Below are positions 35,829 to 45,040 of a stretch of DNA of 64,000 bases, piece by piece. The DNA is from Selenomonas sp. ND2010 (GTDB taxonomy: Bacteria > Bacillota > Negativicutes > Selenomonadales > Selenomonadaceae), in assembly GCF_000702005.1 (NCBI RefSeq), contig NZ_JNKI01000014.1:1-64000 (forward strand), in the 5' to 3' direction. The stretch's first letter is position 1. Every line of letters begins with the position of its first letter. The notes beneath the pieces are model-generated. The model did no database searches, was not told the origin of the DNA, and saw only the letters and a program-made list of their open reading frames with translations. The position numbers were made by a program, and so were the translations under genes.

Positions 35829-37016
35829 TTACTTTTTGTGATTTTTCAAGAAGTTCTCGATACGGTTCAATGCTTCGGAAATTTTATCAATCGAAGTAGC
35901 ATAGGAACAGCGTACATGACCTTCTCCGCAGGTGCCAAAGGCACTGCCTGGGACGAGGGCAACGTGTTCGGCTTTTAGCAATTCTTCCGCAAACTCGTTG
36001 GAAGTGTAGCCCGTGGAGCTGATGTTGGGGAAAATGTAGAAGGCGCCTTTCGGCTCGAAGCATTCGAGCCCCATTTTGGTCAGGCCATCATAGATTAGAC
36101 GGCGGCGCCGGTCGTATTCGGCAACCATTTTTTTCATGTATTTTTCCCCGTGACGAAGCGCTTCGACGGCGGCAATTTGCGCGGTGATTGGTGCGCAAAG
36201 CATCGTGTACTGGTGGATCTTCGTCATGGCAGCGGTGAGCGTGGGATTGGCTAAGGCGTAGCCGATGCGCCAGCCGGTCATGGCATAGGCTTTGGAGAAT
36301 CCATTCAAAAGAATGGTCCGCTCCTGCATACGGGGCAGCGAGGAGAAGCAGACATGTTCCTCACTGCCGTAGGTGAGATCTCCATAGATTTCGTCGGAAA
36401 TGACAATGAGGTCGTGTTTTTCGGCGAAGTCGGCAATGGCTAGGAGGTCTTTTCGTGTCATGATAGCGCCGGTAGGATTGTTCGGATAGCCAATCAGCAG
36501 GACTTTGGTGCGGTCCGTGACGTGTTCCTCCAGTTCTGCCGGCGTGATGCGGAATTCGTTTTCAATCTTTGCCGGTACCGCTACAGGTACGCCACCGGCC
36601 AGCGTGGTGCAGGCCTGGTAGGAAACGTAGCATGGTTCCGGAATCAGGACCTCATCGCCTGGCGCTAGAATAGCACGCATGGCGATATCGAGGGCTTCGC
36701 TGACGCCTACCGTCACGAGTACGTCGGTGGCGGCATCATAGGTTACGTGGTAATTCTGCTGATAATGGTTGCAGATTTCTTCCCGAAGCTCTGGCAAGCC
36801 GCGATTGGCCGTGTAGGAGGTATAACCCTGTTCCAGTCCATAGACGCAGCTTTCACGGATAGACCATGGGGTGACGAAATCTGGTTCGCCAACACCGAGG
36901 GAAATGACATCGTCCATCTGGGCGGCAATGTCAAAAAATTTGCGGATGCCTGAAGGCGCAATGGCATTTACTCCTGGGGAGAGACGATCTGCCCAGTCTT
37001 TTCGCGATTCTATCAT
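35829..37016 (-). CDS. PLP-dependent class I aminotransferase (alanine-type suggested)
   Basis: Fold-type I aminotransferase of 395 residues. GVGEPDFVTPWSIRE, YTSYTANRGLPELREEI, YPNNPTGAIM, SDEIYGDLTYG, and the PLP-lysine region NGFSKAYAMTGWRIGY are all present, with GEGHVRCSYA near the end. Sequence alone places it in the broad AspC/PatA/AlaT group. It is cotranscribed with an Lrp regulator (overlap of four bases) behind a T-box whose specifier appears to be GCU (Ala), so alanine transamination is a reasoned guess. Confidence 0.87.
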   Translation of the reverse strand: MIESRKDWADRLSPGVNAIAPSGIRKFFDIAAQMDDVISLGVGEPDFVTPWSIRESCVYGLEQGYTSYTANRGLPELREEICNHYQQNYHVTYDAATDVLVTVGVSEALDIAMRAILAPGDEVLIPEPCYVSYQACTTLAGGVPVAVPAKIENEFRITPAELEEHVTDRTKVLLIGYPNNPTGAIMTRKDLLAIADFAEKHDLIVISDEIYGDLTYGSEEHVCFSSLPRMQERTILLNGFSKAYAMTGWRIGYALANPTLTAAMTKIHQYTMLCAPITAQIAAVEALRHGEKYMKKMVAEYDRRRRLIYDGLTKMGLECFEPKGAFYIFPNISSTGYTSNEFAEELLKAEHVALVPGSAFGTCGEGHVRCSYATSIDKISEALNRIENFLKNHKK

Positions 37017-37492
37017 GGGCTCACCACCAGTCTGCGGTCACGTTCTTCATCGTCGATAATCGTGCCGTCTTTTTTGTAGGGCTTTAACATGAAGTGGCTG
37101 CGGGTCTGCGTGACGCCTTCAATGGTGGAAAGACGTTTGGCAACGAAGTTTGCTACTTCTTTCAAGGATTTGCCCTCGATGATGACCATCAGGTCAAAGC
37201 TGCCGCTCATGAGATAGACGGTACGGACTTCGTCAAAGCGGTAGATGCGTTCGGCAATGGCATCAAAACCGACTTCGCGCTGCGGCGTCAGATTGATTTC
37301 AATCATAGCGGTGACCGTGTCGTCGCCAAATTTTTCCCAATTGATCAGTGTATTGTAGGACAGAATGATTTTGTTCTTTTCCAGGTCCTTGATGTTTTTT
37401 TCGACTTCATACTCACTGCGATTGAGCATGGAGGCAAGTTCGCCTACTGGACGGCGGGCGTCGTGTTCGAGAAGCTCCAAGAGTTCGCGCAT
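37013..37492 (-). CDS. Lrp/AsnC family transcriptional regulator
   Basis: Feast/famine regulator of 159 residues: an N-terminal helix-turn-helix (LEHDARRPVGELASMLNRSEYEVEKNIKDLEKNKIILSY is the region, residues 7-45) and a C-terminal RAM domain for amino-acid binding (VRTVYLMSGSFDLMVIIEGKSLKEVANFV). ATG 37492 is chosen because AAAGGAGG lies just upstream; the longer reading frame would run into the T-box terminator. It precedes the aminotransferase in one operon and probably senses an amino acid made or used by it. Confidence 0.9.
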   Translation of the reverse strand: MRELLELLEHDARRPVGELASMLNRSEYEVEKNIKDLEKNKIILSYNTLINWEKFGDDTVTAMIEINLTPQREVGFDAIAERIYRFDEVRTVYLMSGSFDLMVIIEGKSLKEVANFVAKRLSTIEGVTQTRSHFMLKPYKKDGTIIDDEERDRRLVVSP

Positions 37493-37519
37493 GAATATTC
37501 CTCCTTTATTGTTCGCTAC

Positions 37520-37751
37520 AACAAAAGCCCTCATCCTGTAAAAGGACGAGGGCTTATTCCCGTGGTACCACCTTAATCGGATTCACGCTGTGAATCCACT
37601 CGAGGCCTTAACGCGGCAAACGGCAGAACTTATTCGGCTCTGCAGGCTCGTGAGCAGCTTTCTCTGGTTCTGTCTGACGATTCGCACCGGCCATCGTCTC
37701 TCTGAAAGGAAAGAATTCAGATACTTATTCAGTCATTGCCTCTAACCATAT
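37520..37751 (-). ncRNA. T-box riboswitch, alanine-type specifier proposed
   Basis: The minus-strand leader has Stem I with AGTA (37722-37725) and AGAGAG-type apical sequences, the antiterminator T-box AAGGTGGTACCACGG (around 37560-37575), and a terminator AAGCCCTCGTCCT...AGGATGAGGGCTT with T run (37524-37555). In Stem I, TCTG/CAGA closes the specifier loop, followed by GAAA then GCU (37658-37656) and a purine. The glyQ T-box in this window has the same layout, GAAG then GGC then A, which supports GCU, alanine, as specifier. Confidence 0.85.
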
Positions 37752-37757
37752 AAGCTA

Positions 37758-37792
37758 ATCATATCACAGTGAAACAGTTTTTGACAAGTCAA
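37758..37792 (-). promoter_or_regulatory. Promoter of the T-box operon overlapped by a TTGAC-NN-GTCAA palindrome
   Basis: Minus strand: TTGTCA (37782-37787), 18 bases, TATGAT (37758-37763). The palindrome TTGACTTGTCAA (37781-37792) covers the -35 element, as an operator would. Confidence 0.6.
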
Positions 37793-37897
37793 AATTAGCC
37801 ACTGTCTGTTTGTGATAGACAGATGGCGAAGGCGAACAGCTCATATGTCCCTTTGTTGAAAAATTGTTGTCTTTTTGATAAAGATGGCGGTGTGTTC

Positions 37898-37926
37898 TTG
37901 CAATACGCAGTTGTTTTAGGTAAAAT
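37898..37926 (+). promoter_or_regulatory. Promoter of the YhcH-like gene
   Basis: TTGCAA at 37898-37903, 17 bases, TAAAAT at 37921-37926. Confidence 0.65.
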
Positions 37927-37995
37927 GATAATGAAATACTAACACGAATAGTATTTTCAGGAGAAAGAAGCAGAAATAAGGAAGAAGGTTATTGC

Positions 37996-38469
37996 ATGTT
38001 TATCGGCAGCATTGATTCGTTGGATAACGGTCACGCAGACTACCCGGAGATTGTACAGAAGGCGTTGGAGTATCTGCGGAGCCATGACTTCACGAAATTA
38101 GAAGATGGACGCTATCCGATTGATGGCGATAAATGCGTGGCGAATCTGCAACGGTATACGACCCGTGTCCTTGAGAAATGTCGTCCGGAGACCCATAAGA
38201 AGTATGTGGATATCCAGTTTGTCGTTGAGGGCGAGGAATACATGGGATGGTGTCCGTTCAGCCCGGATCTTAAAGTGGCGGAGCCTTACGATGCGGAAAA
38301 GGACATAACCTTTTATGAAGAGTTGATACCGGACAGCAATATCGTGCTGACGCCGGGGCGTTTTGCTGTGCTTTATCCGGAAGATGTACATCGTCCGCAG
38401 GGTGCAGTAGAGGGCGAGCCGGGCCCTGTAACCAAAGTGGTGGTTAAAATTTCGGTGGATTGTTTGTGA
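37996..38469 (+). CDS. YhcH/YjgK/YiaL family protein
   Basis: A 157-residue cupin-fold protein. DGRYPIDGDKCVANLQRYTT, THKKYVDIQFVVEGEEYMGW and RFAVLYPEDVHRPQGAV carry the conserved metal ligands (His, Asp/Glu, His). Members include EbgC-like anomerases and proteins in sialic-acid and sugar-acid operons. Here it is a single-gene unit with its own promoter and terminator, so its sugar is not indicated. Confidence 0.87.
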   Translation: MFIGSIDSLDNGHADYPEIVQKALEYLRSHDFTKLEDGRYPIDGDKCVANLQRYTTRVLEKCRPETHKKYVDIQFVVEGEEYMGWCPFSPDLKVAEPYDAEKDITFYEELIPDSNIVLTPGRFAVLYPEDVHRPQGAVEGEPGPVTKVVVKISVDCL

Positions 38470-38472
38470 TGC

Positions 38473-38516
38473 AATAGGCATAGCAGGCCTTTCGGGGGTT
38501 GCTATGCCTATTTTAT
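38473..38516 (+). terminator. Terminator after the YhcH-like gene
   Basis: AATAGGCATAGCA (38473-38485) pairs with TGCTATGCCTATT (38500-38512), then TT. Confidence 0.8.
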
Positions 38517-38573
38517 CTATATAAAGCTTTATGGTTTCATTATTTCTAATTCTATTGGAGGAAAAGAACACTC

Positions 38574-41500
38574 ATGACTGTAAGAAGAATTTTCGTAGAG
38601 AAACGACAGGGATTCTTTGACATCCCGGCCCAGCAGCTCTGCAGCGACCTAAAGGAGACCTTCCAATTGGAAGAACTCAAGGCCGTCCGCATCATCAAAC
38701 GCTATGATATCGAGGGGTTGAGTGATGAGGAGTACGCTGCGGTCAAGTCGGTGGTTTTTTCTGAGCCGCCGGTGGATGTGGTATATGAGGAGAAATTGCC
38801 GCATTTCCCGAATTCGCGGGTCTTTGCGGTCGAATATCTGCCGGGACAGTATGACCAGACGGCAGACTCGGCAGCGCAGTGCGTGCAGCTCGTTACGCAG
38901 AAAGAGCGCCCGCAGATTGCCACCGCACGGGTTATCGTCATTGTAGGAGACGTGAGTCGTGAGGATTTCAACAAAATCAAGGATTACTGCATCAATGCTG
39001 TGGAGAGCCGTGAGGCAAGCCTTACGAAACCAGAGTCGCTGAATATAACCTATGAGGAACCGGCTGATGTTGAAGTGCTGGAAGACTTCAACGGACTGGA
39101 CGAAGCTGGGGTCAAAGCGTTTTGGGAGCAGAAGGGCTTTGCGATGAGTCTGGAAGACTTGCTCTTTTGCCAGCAGTATTTCCGCGATGAGGAGCATCGT
39201 GCGCCGACGATTACGGAACTTCGCGTTATCGATACCTATTGGTCGGATCATTGCCGTCATACTACTTTCACGACGGCAATCGATATGGTCGATATTAAAG
39301 ATGGTTACTTTTCTCCCGCTATCACGAAGGCTTATGAGAAATATTTGGCAGACCGCAAGGAAATTTACGCCGATAAACCGCGCGATGTGACCTTGATGGA
39401 TATTGCCGTCATCGGGATGAAAGCCCTCAGAAAGCAGGGCAAGCTCGCGGATTTGGATAAATCGGAGGAAATCAATGCCTGCAGTATTGTGGTAACGGCG
39501 GATATCGATGGCAAAGAGGAAGAGTGGCTCGTGATGTTCAAGAACGAGACGCACAATCATCCGACGGAAATCGAGCCTTTTGGTGGCGCGGCTACTTGTC
39601 TTGGTGGTGCAATCCGTGATCCGCTTTCGGGACGTTCCTATGTCTATCAAGCGATGCGCGTAACGGGGGCCGCTGATCCGCGCCGTCCGCTTAAAGATAC
39701 GATGGCCGGAAAACTGCCACAGAAGAAAATTACCCTGGGCGCAGCTGCTGGCTACAGTGCTTATGGCAACCAGATTGGTCTGGCTACGGGACAGGTTCGC
39801 GAGGTCTACCATGAGGGCTATATGGCAAAGCGCATGGAAATTGGTGCCGTTATCGCTGCGGCGCCGAAAGTCAATGTTGTCCGCGAGCGTCCAGCAGCTG
39901 GTGATTTCATCGTGCTTGTAGGCGGCCGGACGGGCCGTGACGGCTGCGGCGGTGCGACGGGGTCCTCGAAAGAGCATACGGAAGAGTCGTTGACGAGCTG
40001 CGGTGCAGAGGTGCAGAAGGGTAATCCGCCGACGGAGCGCAAGATTCAGCGCTTGTTCCGCAATCCGGAAGTCAGCCGCATGATTAAACGTTGCAACGAT
40101 TTTGGTGCCGGTGGTGTGGCCGTAGCTATTGGCGAGTTGGCCGATGGCCTGATTATCGATTTGGATGCCGTCAAGAAGAAATATGCCGGCCTCGATGGTA
40201 CGGAACTGGCAATTTCGGAATCCCAGGAGCGTATGGCTGTCGTCATCGACCCGAAGGATTTGGATGCCTTCGTCAAATTCGCCGATGCAGAAAATCTGGA
40301 GGCTACCAAGGTCGCTGATGTCACGGAAGAACCGCGGCTTATCATGCAGTGGCGTGGCAAACCGATTGTCCAGATGAACCGTGAATTCTTGGATACCAAC
40401 GGTGTTCGCCAGCATGTCACGGCTGTTATCGATATGCCGGATGCAGGCAAACGCTATCTGCGCGAAATCCCGGAGCCTGTCAAAAAGTGCGGGGGCGATG
40501 TGGAGAAAGCATGGCTGGAAAATCTGCGCGACCTCAATGTTTGCAGCCAGAAGGGATTGGCTGAGCGCTTCGATTCTACCATCGGCGGCAATACTGTGCT
40601 CATGCCCTTTGGCGGCAAGAAACAGCTGACGCCGGCCGAAGGTATGGTAGCGAAGCTGCCGGTCCTTGGCGCGGAGACGAATACCGCTACAGCGATGACC
40701 TTTGGTCTTAATCCGGCTTTTACGGAATGGAGTCCGTTCCATGGTGCTTTGTACGCTGTGGTTGAAGCTGCTGCCAAAATGGTTGCCTTGGGCGGTCGGG
40801 CAGATAAGATTCGCCTGACGTTCCAGGAATATTTCGAAAGCCTGGGCAAAGAGCCGGAGAAGTGGGGCAAACCGTTTGCTGCTCTTATCGGTGCGCTTTG
40901 GGCACAGCATGAGCTGGAGATTCCGGCTATCGGCGGAAAGGATTCGATGTCGGGAACGTTTGAGGATATTCATGTACCGCCGACGCTGGCAGCTTTTGCT
41001 GTTGATGTCATGAAGGCTGATGTTGCGATATCACCGGAATTTAAATACGCGGGCAATAAGGTTTATCTGGTACCGGCCCCGAAGGACGACCAGGATTTGC
41101 CGTTGTTTGGCAAGATGCGTCACAATTGGGCGAAAATCAGTGAGATGACAGCAGGACATAAAGTGTTCTCCGCGCAGAGCATTGGCGTAGGCGGTATTGC
41201 TGCTGCTGTTACGAAAATGTCGTTGGGCAATGGCATTGGCTTTAAATTTACGAACTTTATTGCCAAAGAAGACCTTTTCAAGCCGGATTATGGTTCTATC
41301 CTGTTGGAAGTTGCTGACAATACGGATGTGGAAACGATGTTGGCTGGCACCGGGTATCGTGAACTCGGTGAAACCACCGCAGGCCCGAGTATTGTCTGTG
41401 GTGATACGGTGGTCATGATTGCCGATGCGGAGGAGGCTTTCACGGCGCCGCTGGAAAAAATCTTCCCGACGCAGGTCAAGGTGCGTTCCAAAGATAAAGC

Positions 41501-42353
41501 AACCTACATTCCCTACAACAAGGGCAATGTGATTAAGGCACAGCACAGCATCGTTCGTCCGAAGGTATTCATCCCGGTATTCCCGGGCACGAACTGCGAA
41601 TACGATTCGGCAAGAGCTTGGCAGCGTGCTGGTGCTGAGACGGAGACGCTGATTGTCCGCAACCTTACGCCGCAGGCTGTCGAGGAAACGGTGGAGGCAA
41701 TCGTCAAGGGGATTCAGAAAGCCCAGATGATTATGCTGCCGGGCGGTTTCAGCGGCGGCGACGAGCCGGATGGTTCGGGAAAATTCATAGCGGCCATGTT
41801 CCGCAATCCGCGCATCAAGGAAGAGGTTATGAATCTCCTCAACAAACGTGATGGTCTGATGCTTGGTATCTGCAATGGTTTCCAGGCACTCATCAAATTG
41901 GGGCTGGTACCCTATGGCGATATTCGGGACCTTTCGGAATCTTCGCCGACGCTGACGCATAATAACATCGGCCGCCACGCTTCCTGTATGGTTCATACCA
42001 AAGTCGTATCGAATCTCTCCCCGTGGTTTAACAACGTCAAAGTGGGAGATACTCATACGATTGCGATTTCGCATGGCGAAGGCCGTTTTGTTGCCGATCA
42101 GGAAATCATCGCGAAACTGCGTGTACGCGGGCAGATTGCTACCCAGTATGTCGATGCGGCCGGAAATCCGTCGCTTTCTATTCCGTTCAATCCTAACGGT
42201 TCGGTCAATGCCATTGAAGGCATTACAAGCCCGGATGGACGCGTCTTGGGTAAGATGGGACACTCGGAGCGCATTGGAGAAAATGTCGCGCGCAATGTAC
42301 CAGGCTGCAAAGATCAGCAACTCTTTGAAGCTGGTGTGGCGTATTACAAATAA
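38574..42353 (+). CDS. purL: Phosphoribosylformylglycinamidine synthase, long single-chain form
   Basis: Fourth step of purine biosynthesis: FGAR plus glutamine and ATP gives FGAM. At 1259 residues this is the long fused form with an N-terminal PurS-like part, two AIRS/PurM-type halves (TYWSDHCRHTTFTTAIDM, FKNETHNHPTEIEPFGGAATCLGGAIRDP, DFGAGGVAVAIGELADG) and a C-terminal glutaminase with nucleophile in LGICNGFQALIKLG and start VFIPVFPGTNCEYD. Many Firmicutes use separate PurS, PurQ and short PurL, so the fused form is notable. It is a single-gene unit; other pur genes are absent. Confidence 0.96.
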   Translation: MTVRRIFVEKRQGFFDIPAQQLCSDLKETFQLEELKAVRIIKRYDIEGLSDEEYAAVKSVVFSEPPVDVVYEEKLPHFPNSRVFAVEYLPGQYDQTADSAAQCVQLVTQKERPQIATARVIVIVGDVSREDFNKIKDYCINAVESREASLTKPESLNITYEEPADVEVLEDFNGLDEAGVKAFWEQKGFAMSLEDLLFCQQYFRDEEHRAPTITELRVIDTYWSDHCRHTTFTTAIDMVDIKDGYFSPAITKAYEKYLADRKEIYADKPRDVTLMDIAVIGMKALRKQGKLADLDKSEEINACSIVVTADIDGKEEEWLVMFKNETHNHPTEIEPFGGAATCLGGAIRDPLSGRSYVYQAMRVTGAADPRRPLKDTMAGKLPQKKITLGAAAGYSAYGNQIGLATGQVREVYHEGYMAKRMEIGAVIAAAPKVNVVRERPAAGDFIVLVGGRTGRDGCGGATGSSKEHTEESLTSCGAEVQKGNPPTERKIQRLFRNPEVSRMIKRCNDFGAGGVAVAIGELADGLIIDLDAVKKKYAGLDGTELAISESQERMAVVIDPKDLDAFVKFADAENLEATKVADVTEEPRLIMQWRGKPIVQMNREFLDTNGVRQHVTAVIDMPDAGKRYLREIPEPVKKCGGDVEKAWLENLRDLNVCSQKGLAERFDSTIGGNTVLMPFGGKKQLTPAEGMVAKLPVLGAETNTATAMTFGLNPAFTEWSPFHGALYAVVEAAAKMVALGGRADKIRLTFQEYFESLGKEPEKWGKPFAALIGALWAQHELEIPAIGGKDSMSGTFEDIHVPPTLAAFAVDVMKADVAISPEFKYAGNKVYLVPAPKDDQDLPLFGKMRHNWAKISEMTAGHKVFSAQSIGVGGIAAAVTKMSLGNGIGFKFTNFIAKEDLFKPDYGSILLEVADNTDVETMLAGTGYRELGETTAGPSIVCGDTVVMIADAEEAFTAPLEKIFPTQVKVRSKDKATYIPYNKGNVIKAQHSIVRPKVFIPVFPGTNCEYDSARAWQRAGAETETLIVRNLTPQAVEETVEAIVKGIQKAQMIMLPGGFSGGDEPDGSGKFIAAMFRNPRIKEEVMNLLNKRDGLMLGICNGFQALIKLGLVPYGDIRDLSESSPTLTHNNIGRHASCMVHTKVVSNLSPWFNNVKVGDTHTIAISHGEGRFVADQEIIAKLRVRGQIATQYVDAAGNPSLSIPFNPNGSVNAIEGITSPDGRVLGKMGHSERIGENVARNVPGCKDQQLFEAGVAYYK

Positions 42354-42371
42354 TATTGCATAACGATAGGG

Positions 42372-42406
42372 AAATGATCGGTCACTACTATGACCGGTCA
42401 TTTTTT
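42372..42406 (+). terminator. Terminator after purL
   Basis: AATGATCGGTCA pairs with TGACCGGTCATT around CTACTA, followed by TTTTTT. Confidence 0.88.
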
Positions 42407-42499
42407 ATTTCAACGGACTTGTGTAATAGGCATTGGCAATTTGCTCGATTATGGTTTACAATAATTAGCAAGTAGCTGATGAAACAGGAGGTGCGGTGG

Positions 42500-43474
42500 T
42501 TGGCACGAATTCGTGATGTGGCGCGGGAAGCTGGGGTATCGGTAGGAACCGTTTCGATGGTACTTAATCATGCAGATTACGGGTCACCGGCAATTCGCCA
42601 GAAAGTGGAGTCTGCTGTTGAGAAGTTGCAGTATGTCCCCAGTGAAATGGCGCGTAATTTATCGCTTAAGCGTACTATGACGGTAGGAATTATTGTACCG
42701 ACAGTGTCCCATCCTTTTTTTGCGGAATTGGTGGGGGACTTAGAAGAAGCTTTGTATCATTTGGGATATAAGACGATGCTTTGTTGTACGCGACAAAAAG
42801 AAAATGCTGAGCATGTTTTTCTTGAGATGCTTCAACGCCAGAATATGGATGGAATTATCATGGGGGCGCATTCGTTAGATACCGCGATTTATCAAGGGGT
42901 AAAACAGCCAATTATTGCCTTCGATCGCTATTTGAGTCCGGATATCCCCATCGTTCATACCAATCATGTTTTGGGGGGAGAAATGGCAGCACAGGCGTTT
43001 TTGCAACATGATTGCCACCATATTGTGGAAATTTCTGGATCGCAGATGGTAAAAACACCAGCTGGAGAATACCATCAGGCGTTTAATAAGGTGATGCAGG
43101 CTCATGGAGTGCGAACGGATGTTGTTGCATTGCCATGGAATAGTTTTGGCTTCAAGGAATCAATGGAATTGGCTGAAAGGATTTTTGACGAATTTCCTGA
43201 TGTTGATGGCATTTTAGGTTCGGATGTATCGGTGTCAAGTTGTTTGCAGTTAGCCGTACGACGAGGGATAAAGGTACCTGAACAGTTAAAATTGGTAGCA
43301 TATGATGGTACCTATATCACCCAGAATGGTATTTTAAAATTGACGGCGGTGCGTCAACCAATTGCCGAATTAGCGGAAATAGCAGCAAAAAAAATTGTCA
43401 GTCTGATAAATGGCAGTCAAGATGATTCGCCTTGGGTATTACCCCCAACCGTTCTGAAGGGAGAGACCTGTTAA
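42500..43474 (+). CDS. LacI-family repressor of the sucrose/fructan locus
   Basis: Classic LacI regulator: helix-turn-helix and hinge ARIRDVAREAGVSVGTVSMVLNHADYGSPAI and KLQYVPSEMARNLSLKRT, then a sugar-binding core (VGIIVPTVSHPFFAELVGDLEEAL). TTG 42500 is chosen because AGGAGG (42486-42491) is eight bases upstream; the in-frame ATG at 42479 lies before it. The adjacent GH32 promoter has two TGAACCGGTTCA palindromes with the central CG expected of LacI operators, so local repression of that operon is likely. 324 residues. Confidence 0.9.
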   Translation: MARIRDVAREAGVSVGTVSMVLNHADYGSPAIRQKVESAVEKLQYVPSEMARNLSLKRTMTVGIIVPTVSHPFFAELVGDLEEALYHLGYKTMLCCTRQKENAEHVFLEMLQRQNMDGIIMGAHSLDTAIYQGVKQPIIAFDRYLSPDIPIVHTNHVLGGEMAAQAFLQHDCHHIVEISGSQMVKTPAGEYHQAFNKVMQAHGVRTDVVALPWNSFGFKESMELAERIFDEFPDVDGILGSDVSVSSCLQLAVRRGIKVPEQLKLVAYDGTYITQNGILKLTAVRQPIAELAEIAAKKIVSLINGSQDDSPWVLPPTVLKGETC

Positions 43475-43492
43475 TAGGTCTCTTTTTTTTTG
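43463..43492 (+). terminator. Terminator of the LacI gene
   Basis: GAGACCT pairs with AGGTCTC, and the stop codon lies in the loop; nine T follow. Confidence 0.88.
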
Positions 43493-43536
43493 TGTTTTTT
43501 CAGAATAAAAAAAAAAAAGTATATATTATAAATCTG

Positions 43537-43596
43537 TTGACAATCAGAAGAAATAAGTCTAAAATACTTATTGAACCGGTTCATTGAACCGGTTCA
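43537..43596 (+). promoter_or_regulatory. GH32 operon promoter with two tandem LacI operators
   Basis: TTGACA at 43537-43542, 17 bases, TAAAAT at 43560-43565. Two identical 12-bp perfect palindromes TGAACCGGTTCA lie at 43572-43583 and 43585-43596, one base apart, starting at the expected transcription start. Confidence 0.88.
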
Positions 43597-43634
43597 ATAA
43601 GAGAATGTGATATAAAATGAAGGGGAGTATGACT

Positions 43635-45011
43635 ATGAAAGAGCCGATAGCAATAACGAATAGGCGCTATCGTTTGGGGTATCATCTGATGACTCCAGGA
43701 GGATGGATGAATGATCCTAATGGTTTTTCTTTTTTTAAAGGTTGGTATCATATTTTTTACCAATATTATCCTTATGCTGCTGAGTGGGGGCCCATGCACT
43801 GGGGACATGCGCGCAGTCGTGATTTAGTTCATTGGGAGACCTTGCCGATAGCGTTAGCACCCGATGAATATGAAAATGGGTGCTTCTCTGGCAGTGCAGT
43901 GGTTCATGATGATAGATTATGGCTTATCTACACGGGACACCATACACCAGATGCTATTGATCCGGAAAATTTTTATCAGGACCAACGTGTGGCTTGGAGT
44001 GAAGATGGCATTCATTTCACGAAGTATGGTGCTAATCCGGTACTGAAAACGCCGGTGGGAAATACGAAACACTTCCGTGATCCTAAAGTTTGGCAGGAAG
44101 GTGAGACCTTTTATATGGTGTTGGGGAGTCAGGATATAGAAGGTCTTGGTCGGGCACTTGTTTATCAATCGCCGGATCTTTTGCACTGGCAGTTGGCTAC
44201 GGAACTTTGTAAATCCGTTGGCAAAGATAAGGAAGGTTACATGTGGGAGTGCCCTGATTTCTTCCATTTGGATAATCAGGATATTCTATTGATGTCACCG
44301 CAGGGAATTGAGGCAGATGGTGATCGTTTCCGTAATCTGAATCAGACGGGATATTTGCTGGGCCGGGTCGAGGATAAAAAACTTGTCCATCAGGATTTTG
44401 TGGAAATTGATCATGGGCATGATTTTTATGCAGCTCAGACGATGTTGACACCGGATGGAAGACGTGTGATGATAGCTTGGATGAATGCTTGGGATTCCTC
44501 TATGCCGGAAATCGAAGATGGCTGGGCGGGTGCTCTGACACTTCCGCGTGAGTTATCGGTAAAGGATGGGTATCTCGTCCAAAAACCAGTAGCAGAGCTC
44601 AAGGGACTGCGGCAGGAAGTGCTGCTGGATGGACAGCTCGAAGCGCAGCAGGATTATAAACTGGGGAAAGTGGCTGAATTGGAACTGACCTTTGCGGATA
44701 AGGCGGAAGGCGTGCTGCTCCTGCTTACCGATGGCAGCAGGAATCTGCAGCTCAGCCTGGAACCCGGTGGACGGCTGGTTTTGAACCGCAATACAGAGGA
44801 TGGCGAACGGGCGGCTTTGCGGCGGTCAGAAGGGCCTCTCAAATTGCAGATTTTCCTTGATAAGAGTTCAGCAGAAATATTCGTTGATGATGGGGAATTG
44901 ACGTTTACCGAGCGTATGTATTGGCAAGATGATGTAACTTGCCGTTTGCTGGCAAAGTCGGCAAATCAGACGAAAGCATGGCGGTTAGAGAGTGAATCTA
45001 ATCTTTATTGA
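43635..45011 (+). CDS. scrB: GH32 sucrose(-6-phosphate) hydrolase / beta-fructosidase
   Basis: Cytoplasmic GH32 enzyme of about 458 residues. The nucleophile motif WMNDPNG has Asp27; FRDPKVW is the RDP transition-state motif and WECPDFF carries the acid/base Glu. A C-terminal beta-sandwich domain follows. Because its neighbour is an H+-symporter and not a PTS permease, free sucrose or short fructans are more likely than sucrose 6-phosphate. ATG 43635 lies seven bases after AAGGGGAG; earlier ATGs at 43617 and 43629 are badly spaced. Confidence 0.92.
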   Translation: MKEPIAITNRRYRLGYHLMTPGGWMNDPNGFSFFKGWYHIFYQYYPYAAEWGPMHWGHARSRDLVHWETLPIALAPDEYENGCFSGSAVVHDDRLWLIYTGHHTPDAIDPENFYQDQRVAWSEDGIHFTKYGANPVLKTPVGNTKHFRDPKVWQEGETFYMVLGSQDIEGLGRALVYQSPDLLHWQLATELCKSVGKDKEGYMWECPDFFHLDNQDILLMSPQGIEADGDRFRNLNQTGYLLGRVEDKKLVHQDFVEIDHGHDFYAAQTMLTPDGRRVMIAWMNAWDSSMPEIEDGWAGALTLPRELSVKDGYLVQKPVAELKGLRQEVLLDGQLEAQQDYKLGKVAELELTFADKAEGVLLLLTDGSRNLQLSLEPGGRLVLNRNTEDGERAALRRSEGPLKLQIFLDKSSAEIFVDDGELTFTERMYWQDDVTCRLLAKSANQTKAWRLESESNLY

Positions 45012-45040
45012 TTGAGGTAACTTAAGGGGGAACAACAATC

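Noticed and set aside
38649-40973. A 774-residue minus-strand frame inside purL
   Set aside because: It arises from the codon bias of purL on the other strand; the protein has no domain and purL is fully supported.
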